DNA of 64,000 nucleotides from Hyphomicrobiales bacterium (GCA_900468805.1 UEIF01000001.1:1-64000); one strand, 5' to 3'. Positions 45,826 through 56,096 are shown, numbered from the stretch's first letter. Program-made: numbers and translations. Notes: generated by a model not told the origin, from the letters alone.

Positions 45826-46082
45826 AACCGATTTGACCCTGGGCAATTGCTGGACGTCGTATACATAGCATGCTTATGATGAGTGCGTTATTGAGATTTG
45901 ACGGCGAATCACGCCAACTGGGGTCGTCCGCGAAATCATCGACAAATCACCGGCCGACCGCGCTGCGCGCCGAGGCTGATCCTATTGATCTGACGGGCGT
46001 TGTCTAACCCACCCTGTACCGGACCTCCCAAACAGGCTGCCAGCGGTTTACCCAAAGCCCGGTTCGAAGGCGAAAAAATCTG

Positions 46083-46814
46083 ATGGCAAGCTTACCGCAA
46101 ACTTCGGTGGAAGACGCCTATGTCCAGGAGGTCGCCAGTCTAAAGACGCAGTTCGACATCTTCCGCTTCATGAAGCGGGTGACGGAGGCCTATCGCGGCC
46201 GGGCCTTCATGGTTCTGAACCTGCCCCCGATCACCTCCTTCGACCTCCAGGGCAATACGATCATCACGAGCTGGCCGGCCGAACTGCTGTCCATCTATGA
46301 TCAGGAGGGACTGATGATGAACAGTCCGGTGCTGCGACGGCTGCGCACCTCGACCTTACCTTTCTTCCACGACACGGCACGGGCCAACTGGCCGCGCGAC
46401 GACGGTAAGTCGGGCCTCGTGGCAACCCTTTTCGAACGCTTCAAGATGATGCGCTGCGCCTATTTTCCGACCCACGAACCGTCTGGCGCGCGCGGCGCGG
46501 TCTCCTTCGCCGGCGATCGCGAACCTTATACGCCTTCCGAGATGCGCGAGCTCAGCTACATCGCCATCCACGTCTTCGACCGGCTCGCCGAGATCCGCAA
46601 TCTCGATACGCGCATGACCGATACACTGACCGACCGCGAGATCGATTGCCTCAACTGGACCGCAGCGGGAAAGACCAGCGCCGAGATAGCCGAAATCCTC
46701 GAACTCTCGGAACACACGGTCAATCACTATCTGAACCGCGCCACCAAGAAGCTTGATACGGTCAACCGCACCCAGGCGGTCGCCAAGGCGCTGCGCATCG
46801 GCCTTATCAAGTAG
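46083..46814 (+). CDS. LuxR-family regulator with autoinducer-binding-like domain (orphan)
   Basis: 243 aa. The N-terminal domain (about residues 20-165) resembles the acyl-homoserine-lactone binding fold, and the C-terminal HTH (about 178-240) has LTDREIDCLNWTAAGKTSAEIAEILELSEHTVNHYL-type sequence. Key ligand residues differ: where LuxR/TraR proteins have W-x12-DP, this one has Leu and NSP (SWPAELLSIYDQEGLMMNSPVL), so the usual Asp70 is Ser. No luxI-type synthase is nearby. It may therefore respond to another ligand or none. Confidence 0.88.
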   Translation: MASLPQTSVEDAYVQEVASLKTQFDIFRFMKRVTEAYRGRAFMVLNLPPITSFDLQGNTIITSWPAELLSIYDQEGLMMNSPVLRRLRTSTLPFFHDTARANWPRDDGKSGLVATLFERFKMMRCAYFPTHEPSGARGAVSFAGDREPYTPSEMRELSYIAIHVFDRLAEIRNLDTRMTDTLTDREIDCLNWTAAGKTSAEIAEILELSEHTVNHYLNRATKKLDTVNRTQAVAKALRIGLIK

Positions 46815-47373
46815 CCCCATTAGTGGCTCCGGATTAGTAGGCATGGCGGCCTAAAATAACGTCAGTCGCTGCCATCGTGCTCAATATGTGAGCGCCATTC
46901 CCTTTGCGGGCGGTCCTGGACTGACAATTATCATCTTTATCACCGGATTCCGCAGTTGGCATGCTTCGTGCATCATTACCTGCAGAGGTCCAGAGGGGAC
47001 TTTAACAGCGCCAGTTCAATGGTGCGACCGACACGCCGCCGTCTGATGTCGTTGCCGCTTTTCTCCCGGCTCTACGATGTTGGCGGCGGTTGTTGCGTTT
47101 AGGCAACCGCCTTTAGCCGCTGTTCCGAAACCGGACGATTTCTTTCGATTTTTTCTGGCGTTTTTTTCCGCTTGCTCTACTTCGCCCCGAATTGCGCCGG
47201 TTCTCGGGGAGCCGTTGCGGCCATCAGGGCGAAAGCCCGGCGGACTTGGTGGCCGCAACGGAGAGAGAACCCATTGCCTTTCCTTAAATATGAGATGTGC
47301 CTGCCACTCGATTTTGTTTGGCGAAGCTGCCGGCCTCCACTATTTACTGACAAGGAAAAGCAGTGAGGGCGGT
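46815..47373. other. Gene-free region before the mrp gene
   Basis: About 560 bp. Contains an 8-bp stem-loop (47085-47092 GGCGGTTG with 47104-47111 CAACCGCC, then TTTAG) and two T-runs near 47147 and 47160. An 80-codon frame on the minus strand (47016-47258) has no ribosome site and odd composition. A small RNA or leader is possible; nothing certain. Confidence 0.45.
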
Positions 47374-48525
47374 ATGACCGAGGTCACCAAGGAACAGGTT
47401 CTGGAAACGCTGAAGACCGTGCGCGGGCCGGATCTGGAGCACAATATTGTCGAACTCGGCATGATCTCCGACGTCTTCATTTCCGACGGCAAGGTCTATT
47501 TCTCCATCACTGTGCCGGCCGAACGCGCCAAGGAGCTGGAGCCGCTACGGCTCGCCGCCGAGCGTGTCATCAAGGAAATGCCGGGTGTGAAAGGTGCGCT
47601 TGTGGCGCTGACGGCAGACAAGAAGGCCGCCGCAAATGCACCTGCAGCGCGCCCCGCACCGCAGGCTGACCATAGCCATCACGGCCACTCCCATGCCCCC
47701 CAGCAACAGCCGCGCACGGCCAAGATCGGCGTTCCCGGCATCGGCTCCATTATCGCCGTCGCATCGGGCAAGGGCGGCGTCGGCAAGTCGACAACTGCGG
47801 TCAATCTGGCACTCGGCCTCCTTGCGAATGGTTTGCGCGTCGGCATTCTCGATGCCGATATCTACGGCCCCTCCATGCCGCGCCTCCTGAAGATTTCCGG
47901 CCGCCCGACGCAGATCGATGGCCGCATAATCAATCCGATGGAGAATTACGGCCTCAAGGTCATGTCCATGGGCTTCCTCGTCGATGAGGAGACGGCGATG
48001 ATCTGGCGCGGACCGATGGTCCAGTCCGCCCTCCTGCAGATGCTGCGCGAAGTCGCCTGGGGCGAACTCGACGTCCTCGTCGTCGACATGCCGCCCGGCA
48101 CCGGCGATGCGCAGCTCACCATGGCCCAGCAGGTGCCGCTCGCCGGCGCCGTGATTGTCTCCACGCCGCAGGATCTGGCGCTGATCGATGCCCGCAAGGG
48201 CCTCAACATGTTCCGCAAGGTCGAAGTGCCGGTTCTAGGCATCGTCGAGAACATGAGCTATTTCGTCGCACCAGATACCGGCACGCGCTACGATATCTTC
48301 GGCCACGGCGGTGCCCGCAAGGAGGCTGAGCGGATCGGCGTGCCCTTCCTCGGCGAAGTGCCGCTGACGATGAGTATCCGTGAGACCTCGGATGCCGGAA
48401 CGCCGCTCGTCGCTTCCGATCCGAATGGCATCGTGGCCGGAATCTACCGTGCTATCGCCGCCAAGGTCTGGGAACAGGTCGGCGAAAAACCGCTGCGCGC
48501 CGCACCTGCGATCATCTTCGAATAG
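47374..48525 (+). CDS. apbC: Mrp/NBP35-type P-loop ATPase, iron-sulfur cluster carrier
   Basis: 383 aa. An N-terminal DUF59/MIP18-like domain (about residues 1-85, ETLKTVRGPDLEHNIVELGMI), a His-rich linker (HSHHGHSHA, 100-108), then the deviant Walker A SGKGGVGKST (131-140), DADIYGPSMPRLL and PPGTGDAQLTM. The family carries Fe-S clusters to apoproteins. The usual C-terminal CPxC that bridges the cluster is replaced: ENMSYF is followed by VAPDTG (Ala299, Thr302). The ATG at 47374 has GAGG 5 nt upstream. Confidence 0.93.
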   Translation: MTEVTKEQVLETLKTVRGPDLEHNIVELGMISDVFISDGKVYFSITVPAERAKELEPLRLAAERVIKEMPGVKGALVALTADKKAAANAPAARPAPQADHSHHGHSHAPQQQPRTAKIGVPGIGSIIAVASGKGGVGKSTTAVNLALGLLANGLRVGILDADIYGPSMPRLLKISGRPTQIDGRIINPMENYGLKVMSMGFLVDEETAMIWRGPMVQSALLQMLREVAWGELDVLVVDMPPGTGDAQLTMAQQVPLAGAVIVSTPQDLALIDARKGLNMFRKVEVPVLGIVENMSYFVAPDTGTRYDIFGHGGARKEAERIGVPFLGEVPLTMSIRETSDAGTPLVASDPNGIVAGIYRAIAAKVWEQVGEKPLRAAPAIIFE

Positions 48526-48874
48526 TGCGAATCACAAGCCGATCACCTCAAATTGTGGGCGAAATGAGATGAATAGGCGCCGTTCACGTAAGATCTCTTG
48601 ATTATTTTCAGGCTTTGCTTCATATGCCGCCGGCGTCATGATGGCGCGTCTGCGAATGCTCTATGATGGCCGCCTGTCTATGAAGGTTCCGGCCTCTCTG
48701 CATGTTCAGAGTTGACTTGTCGATCGAAGGATTGGTGACTGCGATGCGGTGGAGCAACCCGGCCGGAAAGGCCGGATATGGCCGGAGTTGTATGAACTTT
48801 CTTTATCCGCTTCCGTTACGGTCGATGACGAGCGCCCCGGGCGTATCCCTGCTCGCGCCTATATGGCGCCGGAG
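48526..48874. other. Intergenic region upstream of the CorA-like gene
   Basis: About 350 bp. A small hairpin CCGGCC-GGAAA-GGCCGG lies near 48759-48775. No gene or known riboswitch shape was recognised. TTGACT at 48713-48718 might be a -35 element, but a matching -10 is not clear. Confidence 0.4.
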
Positions 48875-49861
48875 ATGCGGACTGTGATTACCGCATACTG
48901 TTCCAACTGCAAGTCGGTCGAGCTTCGTGATCTGGCGAACCCTCCGGAGTTTCCGGCGGATGTGGTATGGATCGACATGATCGAGCCGACTCGCGAGGAG
49001 GAACTCCATGTCGAAAAGATCCTTGGCATCGAAGTGCCGACCCGGGACGATCTCAGGGCAATCGAGCCGTCGGCACGCCTCTACGTCGAAAATAATGCCG
49101 TCTACATGACCGCTTCGCTGATATGGAAAGCGGAAACGGAAGCCCCGACCCTGACGGATGTGGCCTTCATTCTCGCGGGCGGCAAGCTGGTAACCATCCG
49201 TTACGCCCATCCGAAATCCTTCGCGCTCTTCATCGCCGCCCTGCATCGCATACCCGAGCAATGGCGCAGCGGCGCGGCCCTTCTTGCCAAGCTGCTGGAA
49301 ACGATTGTCGACCGTACGGCAGAAGTGCTGGAAGTCTCGATTTCCCGGCTGGATATCCTGTCGGTCCACGTCTTCGGCGACCGTGCCAAGAAGGTGCGCA
49401 AGCCCTCGAACTACCTCGAAGAGAAACTGAAGGACATTGCCGGCCATCACCGGATGATCAGCAAGCTGCGCGACAGTCTCGGTTCGCTCTCGCGCCTTCT
49501 CACCTTCTTCTACACCATCCCTGCCGTGCAGCACGACCAGGAGACCAAGGAACTCTGCCGCACCGTTTCGCGCGATATCCAGTCCCTTTCGGAACATGCT
49601 TCCTTCGTCGCCGGCAACATCACCTTCCTGCTCGACGCCTCGCTCGGCCTCATCAACATTGAGCAGAACGCCATCATCAAGATTTTTTCGATCGCTTCTG
49701 TCGTGTTCTTGCCGCCGACGCTGGTCGCCTCCATTTATGGCATGAATTTCGAGTTCATGCCGGAGTTGCACCTGACCGCGGGTTATCCCTACTCGCTGGG
49801 CCTTATGGTGATCTCCGCCGTCATTCCCTTCTTCTTTTTCCGCTGGAAAGGCTGGCTCTGA
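48875..49861 (+). CDS. CorA family magnesium/divalent cation transporter
   Basis: 328 aa. A large soluble N-terminal domain with long helices (about 120-255), then two C-terminal membrane helices. The first ends with the selectivity motif YGMNF (Gly289-Met-Asn291) followed by the MPEL loop, typical of CorA pentamers. Mediates Mg2+ (or Co2+/Ni2+) uptake at the inner membrane. ATG 48875 is chosen; ATG 48863 lies four codons earlier and neither has an ideal ribosome site. Followed by kup after 18 nt, so two cation carriers are likely co-transcribed. Confidence 0.92.
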   Translation: MRTVITAYCSNCKSVELRDLANPPEFPADVVWIDMIEPTREEELHVEKILGIEVPTRDDLRAIEPSARLYVENNAVYMTASLIWKAETEAPTLTDVAFILAGGKLVTIRYAHPKSFALFIAALHRIPEQWRSGAALLAKLLETIVDRTAEVLEVSISRLDILSVHVFGDRAKKVRKPSNYLEEKLKDIAGHHRMISKLRDSLGSLSRLLTFFYTIPAVQHDQETKELCRTVSRDIQSLSEHASFVAGNITFLLDASLGLINIEQNAIIKIFSIASVVFLPPTLVASIYGMNFEFMPELHLTAGYPYSLGLMVISAVIPFFFFRWKGWL

Positions 49862-49879
49862 GGAGCCTGTAATTGCTTC

Positions 49880-51778
49880 ATGTCTGAAGAAAGCCATTCT
49901 CAAGAACGCAACCTCACGCCGCGCAAGCTCTTTTATCTCGCGCTAGGCTCCGTAGGTGTCGTTTACGGGGATATCGGCACGAGCCCGCTTTACGCGTTCC
50001 GCGAAGCGCTGAAGCCGGTTGCTCATGATGGTCTTACCCGTTTCGAGGTGATCAGCCTCATTTCCCTGATGATCTGGGCGCTGACCATCATCGTCACCAT
50101 CAAATACGTGCTCTTCCTGTTGCGCGCCGACAACGACGGCGAAGGCGGCACGCTGTCGCTGCTCGCCCTGCTGATGAAAACCGCCAATGGCCACACCGCG
50201 CTCTTGATGCTGCTCGGCCTCATGGGCGCGGCGCTCTTTCTTGGCGACGCCATGATCACCCCGGCGCTCTCGGTTCTGTCAGCGGTCGAAGGTATCAAGC
50301 TCGTCACGCCGCAGCTGTCGGAATATATCGTGCCCATATCGGTAGCAATTCTGGCACTGCTCTTCGTCGTGCAGTCGCATGGCACGGGGGCGGTCGCGCG
50401 ATTCTTCGGCCCCATCACGGCGCTTTGGTTCCTCGTCATGGCCGCCGCCGGTATCGCTCATATTTCCGATGACTACGGCATCCTCGCCGCCTTCAACCCC
50501 TATTATGCAATCAGCTTCCTGCTACACGAGGGTTTCTATGGCGTCGTCGTTCTCGGTGCCGTCTTCCTGACCGTCACCGGCGCGGAAGCCCTCTATGCAG
50601 ATCTCGGCCACTTCGGTCGTCGCCCGATCCAGTGGGCATGGTTCGCGCTGGTCTTCCCGTCGCTCACGCTGAACTATTTGGGGCAGGGCGCGCTTGTTCT
50701 GGGCAATCCGATGACGATGTCCGATCCCTTCTACCTCATGTATCCGAAGTGGGCGCTACTGCCGGTGGTCATCCTCGCGACCTGCGCGACGATCATCGCC
50801 AGCCAGGCCGTCATCACCGGCGCCTTCTCGCTCGTACGTCAGGGAATCAACCTCGGCTTCCTGCCGCGCATGGAAATTCTCTTCACGTCTGAGACCAATA
50901 CCGGGCAGATCTTCGTGCCTTCGGTCAACGCGGTGCTGTTCTTCGGCGTCATCTTCCTCGTGCTCGGCTTCAAGACCTCGGATTCTCTGGCGACCGCCTA
51001 CGGCATCTCGGTCACCGGCGCGATGGTCGTCACTTCAATCATGGCCTTCGAATTCGTCCGCGTCCGTTGGAACTGGTCGCTTCCGGTTGCCATCATCGCA
51101 CTGCTGCCGCTGGTCATTCTCGAGCTGATCTTCTTGGGCGCCAACCTCCTGAAGATCCATGATGGCGGCTACATCCCGATCATGATTGCGACCGCTTTCA
51201 CCGTCATCATGTGGACCTGGCGTCGCGGCACGGCGATCCTGACGGAAAAGACCCGTCATACGGATATTCCGCTCGCCTCCTTCGTGAGCTCCATCGAGCG
51301 CAAGAGCGAGCATTCGCCGGCCCATGTTCCAGGCACAGCAATCTTCCTGACCAGCGATCCGGATTCCGCACCCGCCGCATTGCTGCACAATCTCAAGCAC
51401 AATCACGTGCTCCATGACCGCAACGTCATCCTGACGATCCGCACGGTCAACAAACCGCGTGTCTCGCCGCAGGAGCGCTACAAGGTCGAGCAGATCTCCG
51501 AGCGTTTCTCGCGTGTAGAACTGCTCTTCGGCTTCATGGAATCGCAGAATGTCTCGCAGGCGCTGGCGGCATTGCGCAAGACGGGCCTGAAGTTCGACAT
51601 TATGACGACGTCCTTCTATCTCGGCCGCCGCAAGCTGGTGCCCGATGCCAAGTCCGGCATGCCATACTGGCAGGACCGCCTTTACATCGCGCTCGCCAAC
51701 GCTGCCGCCAACCCCTCCGACTACTTCCGCCTGCCGGCCAACCGCGTGGTGGAATTGGGTTCGCACGTCATTATTTGA
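49880..51778 (+). CDS. kup: Low-affinity potassium uptake protein Kup
   Basis: 632 aa with about 12 membrane helices in the first 430 residues and a cytosolic C-terminal part. Family signatures: [24 protein letters not shown] (about residues 19-42) with the proton/K+ site, [35 protein letters not shown] and [14 protein letters not shown]. Kup is a K+/H+ symporter. Rhizobia often have more than one kup. Short gap to the corA-like gene. Confidence 0.95.
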   Translation: MSEESHSQERNLTPRKLFYLALGSVGVVYGDIGTSPLYAFREALKPVAHDGLTRFEVISLISLMIWALTIIVTIKYVLFLLRADNDGEGGTLSLLALLMKTANGHTALLMLLGLMGAALFLGDAMITPALSVLSAVEGIKLVTPQLSEYIVPISVAILALLFVVQSHGTGAVARFFGPITALWFLVMAAAGIAHISDDYGILAAFNPYYAISFLLHEGFYGVVVLGAVFLTVTGAEALYADLGHFGRRPIQWAWFALVFPSLTLNYLGQGALVLGNPMTMSDPFYLMYPKWALLPVVILATCATIIASQAVITGAFSLVRQGINLGFLPRMEILFTSETNTGQIFVPSVNAVLFFGVIFLVLGFKTSDSLATAYGISVTGAMVVTSIMAFEFVRVRWNWSLPVAIIALLPLVILELIFLGANLLKIHDGGYIPIMIATAFTVIMWTWRRGTAILTEKTRHTDIPLASFVSSIERKSEHSPAHVPGTAIFLTSDPDSAPAALLHNLKHNHVLHDRNVILTIRTVNKPRVSPQERYKVEQISERFSRVELLFGFMESQNVSQALAALRKTGLKFDIMTTSFYLGRRKLVPDAKSGMPYWQDRLYIALANAAANPSDYFRLPANRVVELGSHVII

Positions 51779-51925
51779 TGGGACGGAAGGAGTGGGCGCC
51801 ATCTTGCCCTCTCCGATTTCTGTGACCGGCATGGGAAGCACCCGGGTGAGGTGGTCCATCTCACGAAAATATCAGCCGCATTAGAACATGCGAAAATCCT
51901 CATGGGCATATTCCGGCATGGCTCG

Positions 51926-51946
51926 TTAACCAGCTATCAAGGTTAA
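51926..51946. promoter_or_regulatory. Inverted repeat TTAACC-N9-GGTTAA
   Basis: TTAACC (51926-51931) and GGTTAA (51941-51946) 9 nt apart, 50 nt before the SleB-type gene. Each arm resembles a CtrA half-site (TTAACCAT-like), but the arrangement is inverted rather than direct, so the regulator is uncertain. Confidence 0.35.
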
Positions 51947-51995
51947 TGCGAGATTTTCTTGGGACTGTTCCTGCGTCCCATGCCTGGAGTCCGCG

Positions 51996-53174
51996 TTGCG
52001 TCGAAATGGCCGCTCCCTCAGCAAGCTGCGTCTCTTGCCCCAGAACTGGGTCTCTCCAGCGATTTTCGGCGTGGCCGGATGGCTGATCTTCCCGAGCGTT
52101 GCTTCTCACGCCGATCTTGCCACCATGCTCGCCGGTCTCGACAATGACGGCGAAAGCTGGCGCATGGTTCTGACCAATTCGCCGGCTGGCTCAATCCACC
52201 AGGCTGAACTTGCCTTTGCTGATCCCGCTGCTACCGGCTCGATCGCAGCCGGTGCCGGCATGGTGCTGCCCGACGGCCGCAAGGTTGCCTTCGTTGCTGG
52301 TGAGAAGGGCAATGAGGAGACCCCGGACGAGGATCGAGTCAATCGCAATGCCAAGAAGGGGCGTGTCGTCGCCGTGGAAAAGATGCAGCCGCCGAAGGAT
52401 TTCTCGGCTGGCTCTATCCTTCAGCGCACCAAGCTTCTCTTCCGCCCGGACTTCGATCTCAAGGACAAATCCGCTTTCGTGAAGCCCAAGATCATGGGCA
52501 AGGAAATCGAAATCGCCACGGCCTTCTATAAGAAGGAGCCGGTTCCGCAGCAGGACAATGCCATGCCGGCCATGCTGGCAAGCCTCGTGACCAGCAACAA
52601 GGCGGATGTGCTGGCGACGGCCTATGCGCCTGCAGCGCCGGATTATTCCCGCCAGTCGCCCTTCGATTCGATCCTGACCGACACGGATGAAGGGCGTTTC
52701 GTGCCGCAGATCGGCCCGAAGGACCATGCCTGGGCCGCGAGCGTCCTGCCGCCCAGTGTCTTTTCTGCCGGTGAACAGCAATGCCTGGCTTCAGGCATCT
52801 ATTTCGAGGCGCGCGGTGAATCCGTGAAAGGGCAGGCGGCTGTCGCGCAGGTCATCCTCAACCGCGTCCGTAACCCGGCCTATCCCAAGACCATCTGCGG
52901 CGTCGTCTATCAGAACGAAGACTGGCGCAACCGCTGCCAGTTTTCCTTCGCCTGCGACAGCATCAAGGACCGCGTGAATTCGCAGTATCACTGGCGCGTC
53001 GCTCGCGATGTGGCGATGGCCGTAACCGCCGGCAGGATCTGGCTGCCGCAGGTCGGTTCGGCCACGCACTATCATGCTGTCTACGTCCGTCCGAATTGGG
53101 CCAGAACCATGGAAAAGGTCGGCCGCATCGGCATGCATGTCTTCTATCGCACCTATGGCGGTGGCTGGAGTTGA
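51996..53174 (+). CDS. SleB-type cell wall hydrolase
   Basis: 392 aa. An N-terminal hydrophobic segment (about residues 17-38, ending SHA) serves as signal or anchor. The middle is a low-similarity region. The C-terminal Hydrolase_2 (SleB) domain (about 262-390) starts QQCLASGIYFEARGESVKGQAAVAQVILNRV and contains CGVVYQNEDWRNRCQFSFACD and SATHYHAVYVRPNWA. SleB domains are lytic transglycosylase-like or muramidase enzymes; in non-sporulating alphaproteobacteria they remodel the wall. TTG start with GGAG 6 nt upstream. Confidence 0.9.
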   Translation: MRRNGRSLSKLRLLPQNWVSPAIFGVAGWLIFPSVASHADLATMLAGLDNDGESWRMVLTNSPAGSIHQAELAFADPAATGSIAAGAGMVLPDGRKVAFVAGEKGNEETPDEDRVNRNAKKGRVVAVEKMQPPKDFSAGSILQRTKLLFRPDFDLKDKSAFVKPKIMGKEIEIATAFYKKEPVPQQDNAMPAMLASLVTSNKADVLATAYAPAAPDYSRQSPFDSILTDTDEGRFVPQIGPKDHAWAASVLPPSVFSAGEQQCLASGIYFEARGESVKGQAAVAQVILNRVRNPAYPKTICGVVYQNEDWRNRCQFSFACDSIKDRVNSQYHWRVARDVAMAVTAGRIWLPQVGSATHYHAVYVRPNWARTMEKVGRIGMHVFYRTYGGGWS

Positions 53175-53324
53175 GGCAAAACGGCCGCTGATTGCCGATT
53201 TTTTGCCGTCCGGCGCCGTTCGAAGACGGATTCTTTGGGTGAAATCGGCTCAGAGTGACAAAATTCCGTTTAAGGCTTTGATTTCTTTTGATTATTTTAT
53301 GGCTGGACACAAGCTCTCTACGCC

Positions 53325-53353
53325 TTGACTATGCTAATCCCTAAAACTATGTT
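53325..53353 (+). promoter_or_regulatory. Promoter of the F0 ATP synthase operon
   Basis: -35 TTGACT (53325-53330), 17-nt spacer, -10 TATGTT (53348-53353). Near-consensus housekeeping promoter 105 nt before atpI. Confidence 0.75.
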
Positions 53354-53457
53354 GCGCGCGACTTCAGAACGGGCCGGAAGGTTCTTTAACCTTTGCGTCC
53401 GTGGTCCGGAAAACCGGGGTAGCGGGATTGCGGGCGACGGGAGCGGAGGAGAGCACG

Positions 53458-53796
53458 ATGGCGGATGACCGCGAAGAAAGTCTTGAGCAGCGCCGTCGGC
53501 AGCTGGGAGCGGAACTCGCCTCCAAGCGTGTCGATGACAGGAAAGAAGAGGCAAGAGAGGCGAGCGCCGAGCAGAGCCGTAAAGGTTATGCCCAGGCGAT
53601 GAAACTCTCCAGCGAATTCATTTCCGCCATCGTTGTCGGTGCTGTGCTCGGCTATCTCTTCGACCATTTTGTTGGCACGACGCCTTGGGGGTTGATTGTT
53701 CTTCTGCTTCTTGGATTCTGTGCCGGCGTTTTGAATGTTTTGCGCGCTGCGGGGAAGGTTGCCCAACCCCTTGATCGCCAAAACGCTGATAAATAG
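53458..53796 (+). CDS. atpI: ATP synthase protein I
   Basis: 112 aa. Charged N-terminus (about residues 1-45, rich in Glu/Arg/Lys) and two membrane helices ([37 protein letters not shown]). AtpI assists assembly of the c-ring or Mg2+ supply for the ATP synthase. GGAGGA lies 7 nt before the ATG. First gene of the F0 operon, as in other rhizobia; the F1 genes are elsewhere. Confidence 0.92.
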   Translation: MADDREESLEQRRRQLGAELASKRVDDRKEEAREASAEQSRKGYAQAMKLSSEFISAIVVGAVLGYLFDHFVGTTPWGLIVLLLLGFCAGVLNVLRAAGKVAQPLDRQNADK

Positions 53797-53855
53797 GGCC
53801 GTCTGGCCCAGTGCAATTTCCGCCTCTCGGGCGGGCCAAAGAGAGAGAGCAACCG

Positions 53856-54608
53856 GTGTCAAACGATCCGACTCATCAGTTCCAGATCTTCAAGATTGTG
53901 CCGATCGAGATCGGCGGGATTGATTTCTCGTTCACCAACGCATCTCTCTTCATGGTGGCTTCGGCTGCCGTCGCTGCTGGCTTCCTTTATTTCTCGACCA
54001 CGAATCGCGCCATTGTTCCGGGCCGTTCGCAGTCGCTTGCCGAAATGTCCTACGAGTTCATCGCCGGCATGCTGAAGGAAGGCGCAGGCACCAAGGGAAT
54101 GAAGTTCTTCCCGCTGGTCTTCTCGCTCTTCATGTTCGTGTTGACGGCAAACCTGCTCGGCATGTTCCCGTATTTCTTCACGATTACCAGCCAGATCATC
54201 GTTACCTTTGCGCTGGCGATCCTCGTCATCGGCACGGTTCTCGTCTACGGCTTCTATAAGCACGGCTTCCACTTCTTCAATGTTTTCGTGCCATCGGGCG
54301 TGCCGGGCATTTTGTTGCCGCTGGTCGTCTCGATCGAAATCATTTCCTTCCTGTCCCGCCCGATTTCGCTCTCTGTTCGTCTTTTCGCAAACATGCTCGC
54401 TGGTCACATCACATTGAAGGTGTTCGCAGGCTTTGTCGCCTCGCTTGGAGCCCTCGGTGCAGTCGGTGTCGGCGGAGCCGTACTTCCTCTCATCATGACC
54501 GTCGCCCTGACCGGTCTCGAGTTCCTCGTCGCCTTCCTTCAGGCTTACGTCTTTGCGGTGCTGACTTGCATGTACCTCAATGACGCGATCCATCCGGGCG
54601 GGCACTAA
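53856..54608 (+). CDS. atpB: ATP synthase F0 subunit a
   Basis: 250 aa, the usual rhizobial length, with about five to six membrane helices. The essential arginine is in [16 protein letters not shown] (about residues 165-180), which faces the c-ring glutamate. N-terminus [33 protein letters not shown] sequence is characteristic. GTG start at 53856 preceded by GAGAGAG. Follows atpI by 59 nt. Confidence 0.96.
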   Translation: MSNDPTHQFQIFKIVPIEIGGIDFSFTNASLFMVASAAVAAGFLYFSTTNRAIVPGRSQSLAEMSYEFIAGMLKEGAGTKGMKFFPLVFSLFMFVLTANLLGMFPYFFTITSQIIVTFALAILVIGTVLVYGFYKHGFHFFNVFVPSGVPGILLPLVVSIEIISFLSRPISLSVRLFANMLAGHITLKVFAGFVASLGALGAVGVGGAVLPLIMTVALTGLEFLVAFLQAYVFAVLTCMYLNDAIHPGGH

Positions 54609-54674
54609 GGATAACGACATCGACGTCAAAGGGCGTCAGTCATTCGCCGCAACAACCATTTAAAGGAGTTCAAC

Positions 54675-54902
54675 ATGGACGCGGAAGCAGCAAAGTTCAT
54701 CGGTGCAGGTCTGGCTTGCTTTGGTATGGCCGGTACGGCTCTTGGCCTCGGCAACATCTTCGGCAGCTACCTCTCCGGCGCTCTGCGCAATCCGTCTGCC
54801 GCTGACAGCCAGTTCGGCCGTCTGGTATTCGGCTTCGCCGTTACGGAAGCTCTGGGCATCTTCTCGCTGCTCGTCGCTCTTCTCCTCCTCTTCGCCGTCT
54901 AA
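54675..54902 (+). CDS. atpE: ATP synthase F0 subunit c
   Basis: 75 aa, two membrane helices joined by the polar loop ALRNPSA. The proton-carrying residue is Glu58 in [12 protein letters not shown]. Forms the rotating ring of F0. AAGGAG lies 8-9 nt before the ATG, a strong site fitting the high copy number of the subunit. Confidence 0.97.
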   Translation: MDAEAAKFIGAGLACFGMAGTALGLGNIFGSYLSGALRNPSAADSQFGRLVFGFAVTEALGIFSLLVALLLLFAV

Positions 54903-54980
54903 TATCGGTGGATTGATGGATCACGGCCTGCGAACAGCGAGCCGTGATCCTTTGCATTTGCAGTACACCTGGAGGTGAGC

Positions 54981-55601
54981 ATGTACTTTGTGACCCCGGC
55001 CTACGCTGAAGAGGCACCGGCGGGAACCGCGACGGATGCGCATGCCGCTCCGGCTGCCGGCGAGGTCCATACCGAGACTGGCGTCGCCGAAGGCGGCCAC
55101 GCACGCGGACCTTTCCCGCCTTTCGATACGTCGACCTATGCATCCCAGCTTCTCTGGCTGGTGATCACGTTCGTCATTTTCTACCTGCTCATGCAAAAGG
55201 TCATCGCACCGCGCATCGGTGCCATCCTCGAGCAGCGTCACAACCGCATCTCGCAGGATGTCGAAGAAGCCGGCCGCCTGAAGGCGGAAGCTGATGCCGC
55301 AGTCGCAACCTATGAAGGCGAACTCGCCGCTGCCCGTTCCAAGGCAAACTCGATCGGCACTGCCGCTCGCGATGCTGCCAAGGTAAAGGCTGAGGGCGAT
55401 CGTCGCGCGGTCGAGGCAAGCCTGAGCGAAAAGCTGAAGGCCGCCGAGGCCCGTATCGCCGACGTGAAGACAAAGGCCTTTGCCGATGTCGGTGCTATCG
55501 CCGAGGAAACCGCAGCAGCTGTTGTCGAGCAGCTCATCGGCGGCTCGGTTGCCCAGTCTGATGTCACTGCTGCCGTTGCAGCAGTCAAGAAGGAGGCTTG
55601 A
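54981..55601 (+). CDS. atpF2: ATP synthase F0 subunit b'
   Basis: 206 aa. Peripheral stalk subunit specific to alphaproteobacteria and phototrophs. An Ala/Glu/His-rich N-terminal extension (residues 1-45), one membrane helix (about 55-75, [21 protein letters not shown]), then a long charged coiled coil. ATG 54981 follows GGAGG by 5 nt; a GTG two codons earlier overlaps that site. Ends 3 nt before the b subunit gene. Confidence 0.94.
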   Translation: MYFVTPAYAEEAPAGTATDAHAAPAAGEVHTETGVAEGGHARGPFPPFDTSTYASQLLWLVITFVIFYLLMQKVIAPRIGAILEQRHNRISQDVEEAGRLKAEADAAVATYEGELAAARSKANSIGTAARDAAKVKAEGDRRAVEASLSEKLKAAEARIADVKTKAFADVGAIAEETAAAVVEQLIGGSVAQSDVTAAVAAVKKEA

Positions 55602-55604
55602 TCG

Positions 55605-56096
55605 ATGGAATTTGCTTTTGATGCAACTTTCTTCGCCTTCGTTGGCCTCGTTCTCTTCCTGGCGCTGATTGTTTACCTGAAGGTTCCGGGCTTGATGGCG
55701 AAGTCGCTTGACGATCGCGCCGACCAGATCCGCAACGAGCTGGCTGAAGCCAAGCGTCTGCGCGAGGAAGCCCAGCACCTGCTCGCCGAATACCAGCGCA
55801 AGCGCAAGGAAGCCGAAGCTGAAGCCGCGCACATCGTGGCAGCTGCCGAACGCGAAGCCGAAATGCTGACCGCTGAAGCGAAGAAGAAGACGGAAGAATT
55901 CGTCGCCAATCGCACGGCTCTTTCCGAGCAGAAGATCAAGCAGGCCGAAGTCGACGCAATGAAGGCTGTTCGCTCTGCTGCAGTCGATCTCGCCATCGCA
56001 GCCGCTGAATCCGTTATCGGCAAACAGGCTGATGGCAAGGTTCAGTCCGAGCTTTTCGGTCAGGCCGTCGGCGAAGTGAAAACTCGTCTGAACTGA
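55605..56096 (+). CDS. atpF: ATP synthase F0 subunit b
   Basis: 163 aa. One N-terminal membrane helix (about residues 8-27, ATFFAFVGLVLFLALIVYL) followed by a long amphipathic helix rich in Ala, Glu and Lys. Pairs with b' to form the stator stalk. Last gene of the F0 operon, followed by a strong terminator. Confidence 0.95.
   Translation: MEFAFDATFFAFVGLVLFLALIVYLKVPGLMAKSLDDRADQIRNELAEAKRLREEAQHLLAEYQRKRKEAEAEAAHIVAAAEREAEMLTAEAKKKTEEFVANRTALSEQKIKQAEVDAMKAVRSAAVDLAIAAAESVIGKQADGKVQSELFGQAVGEVKTRLN

Noticed and set aside
46040..46082. GGTTCGA-like sequence considered as a tRNA T-arm
   Set aside because: No acceptor or anticodon stems could be built around it; no tRNA found in the window.
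47016..47258. 80-codon minus-strand frame before mrp
   Set aside because: No ribosome site, low-complexity Arg/Gly/Pro product, and overlap with a T-rich leader-like region.
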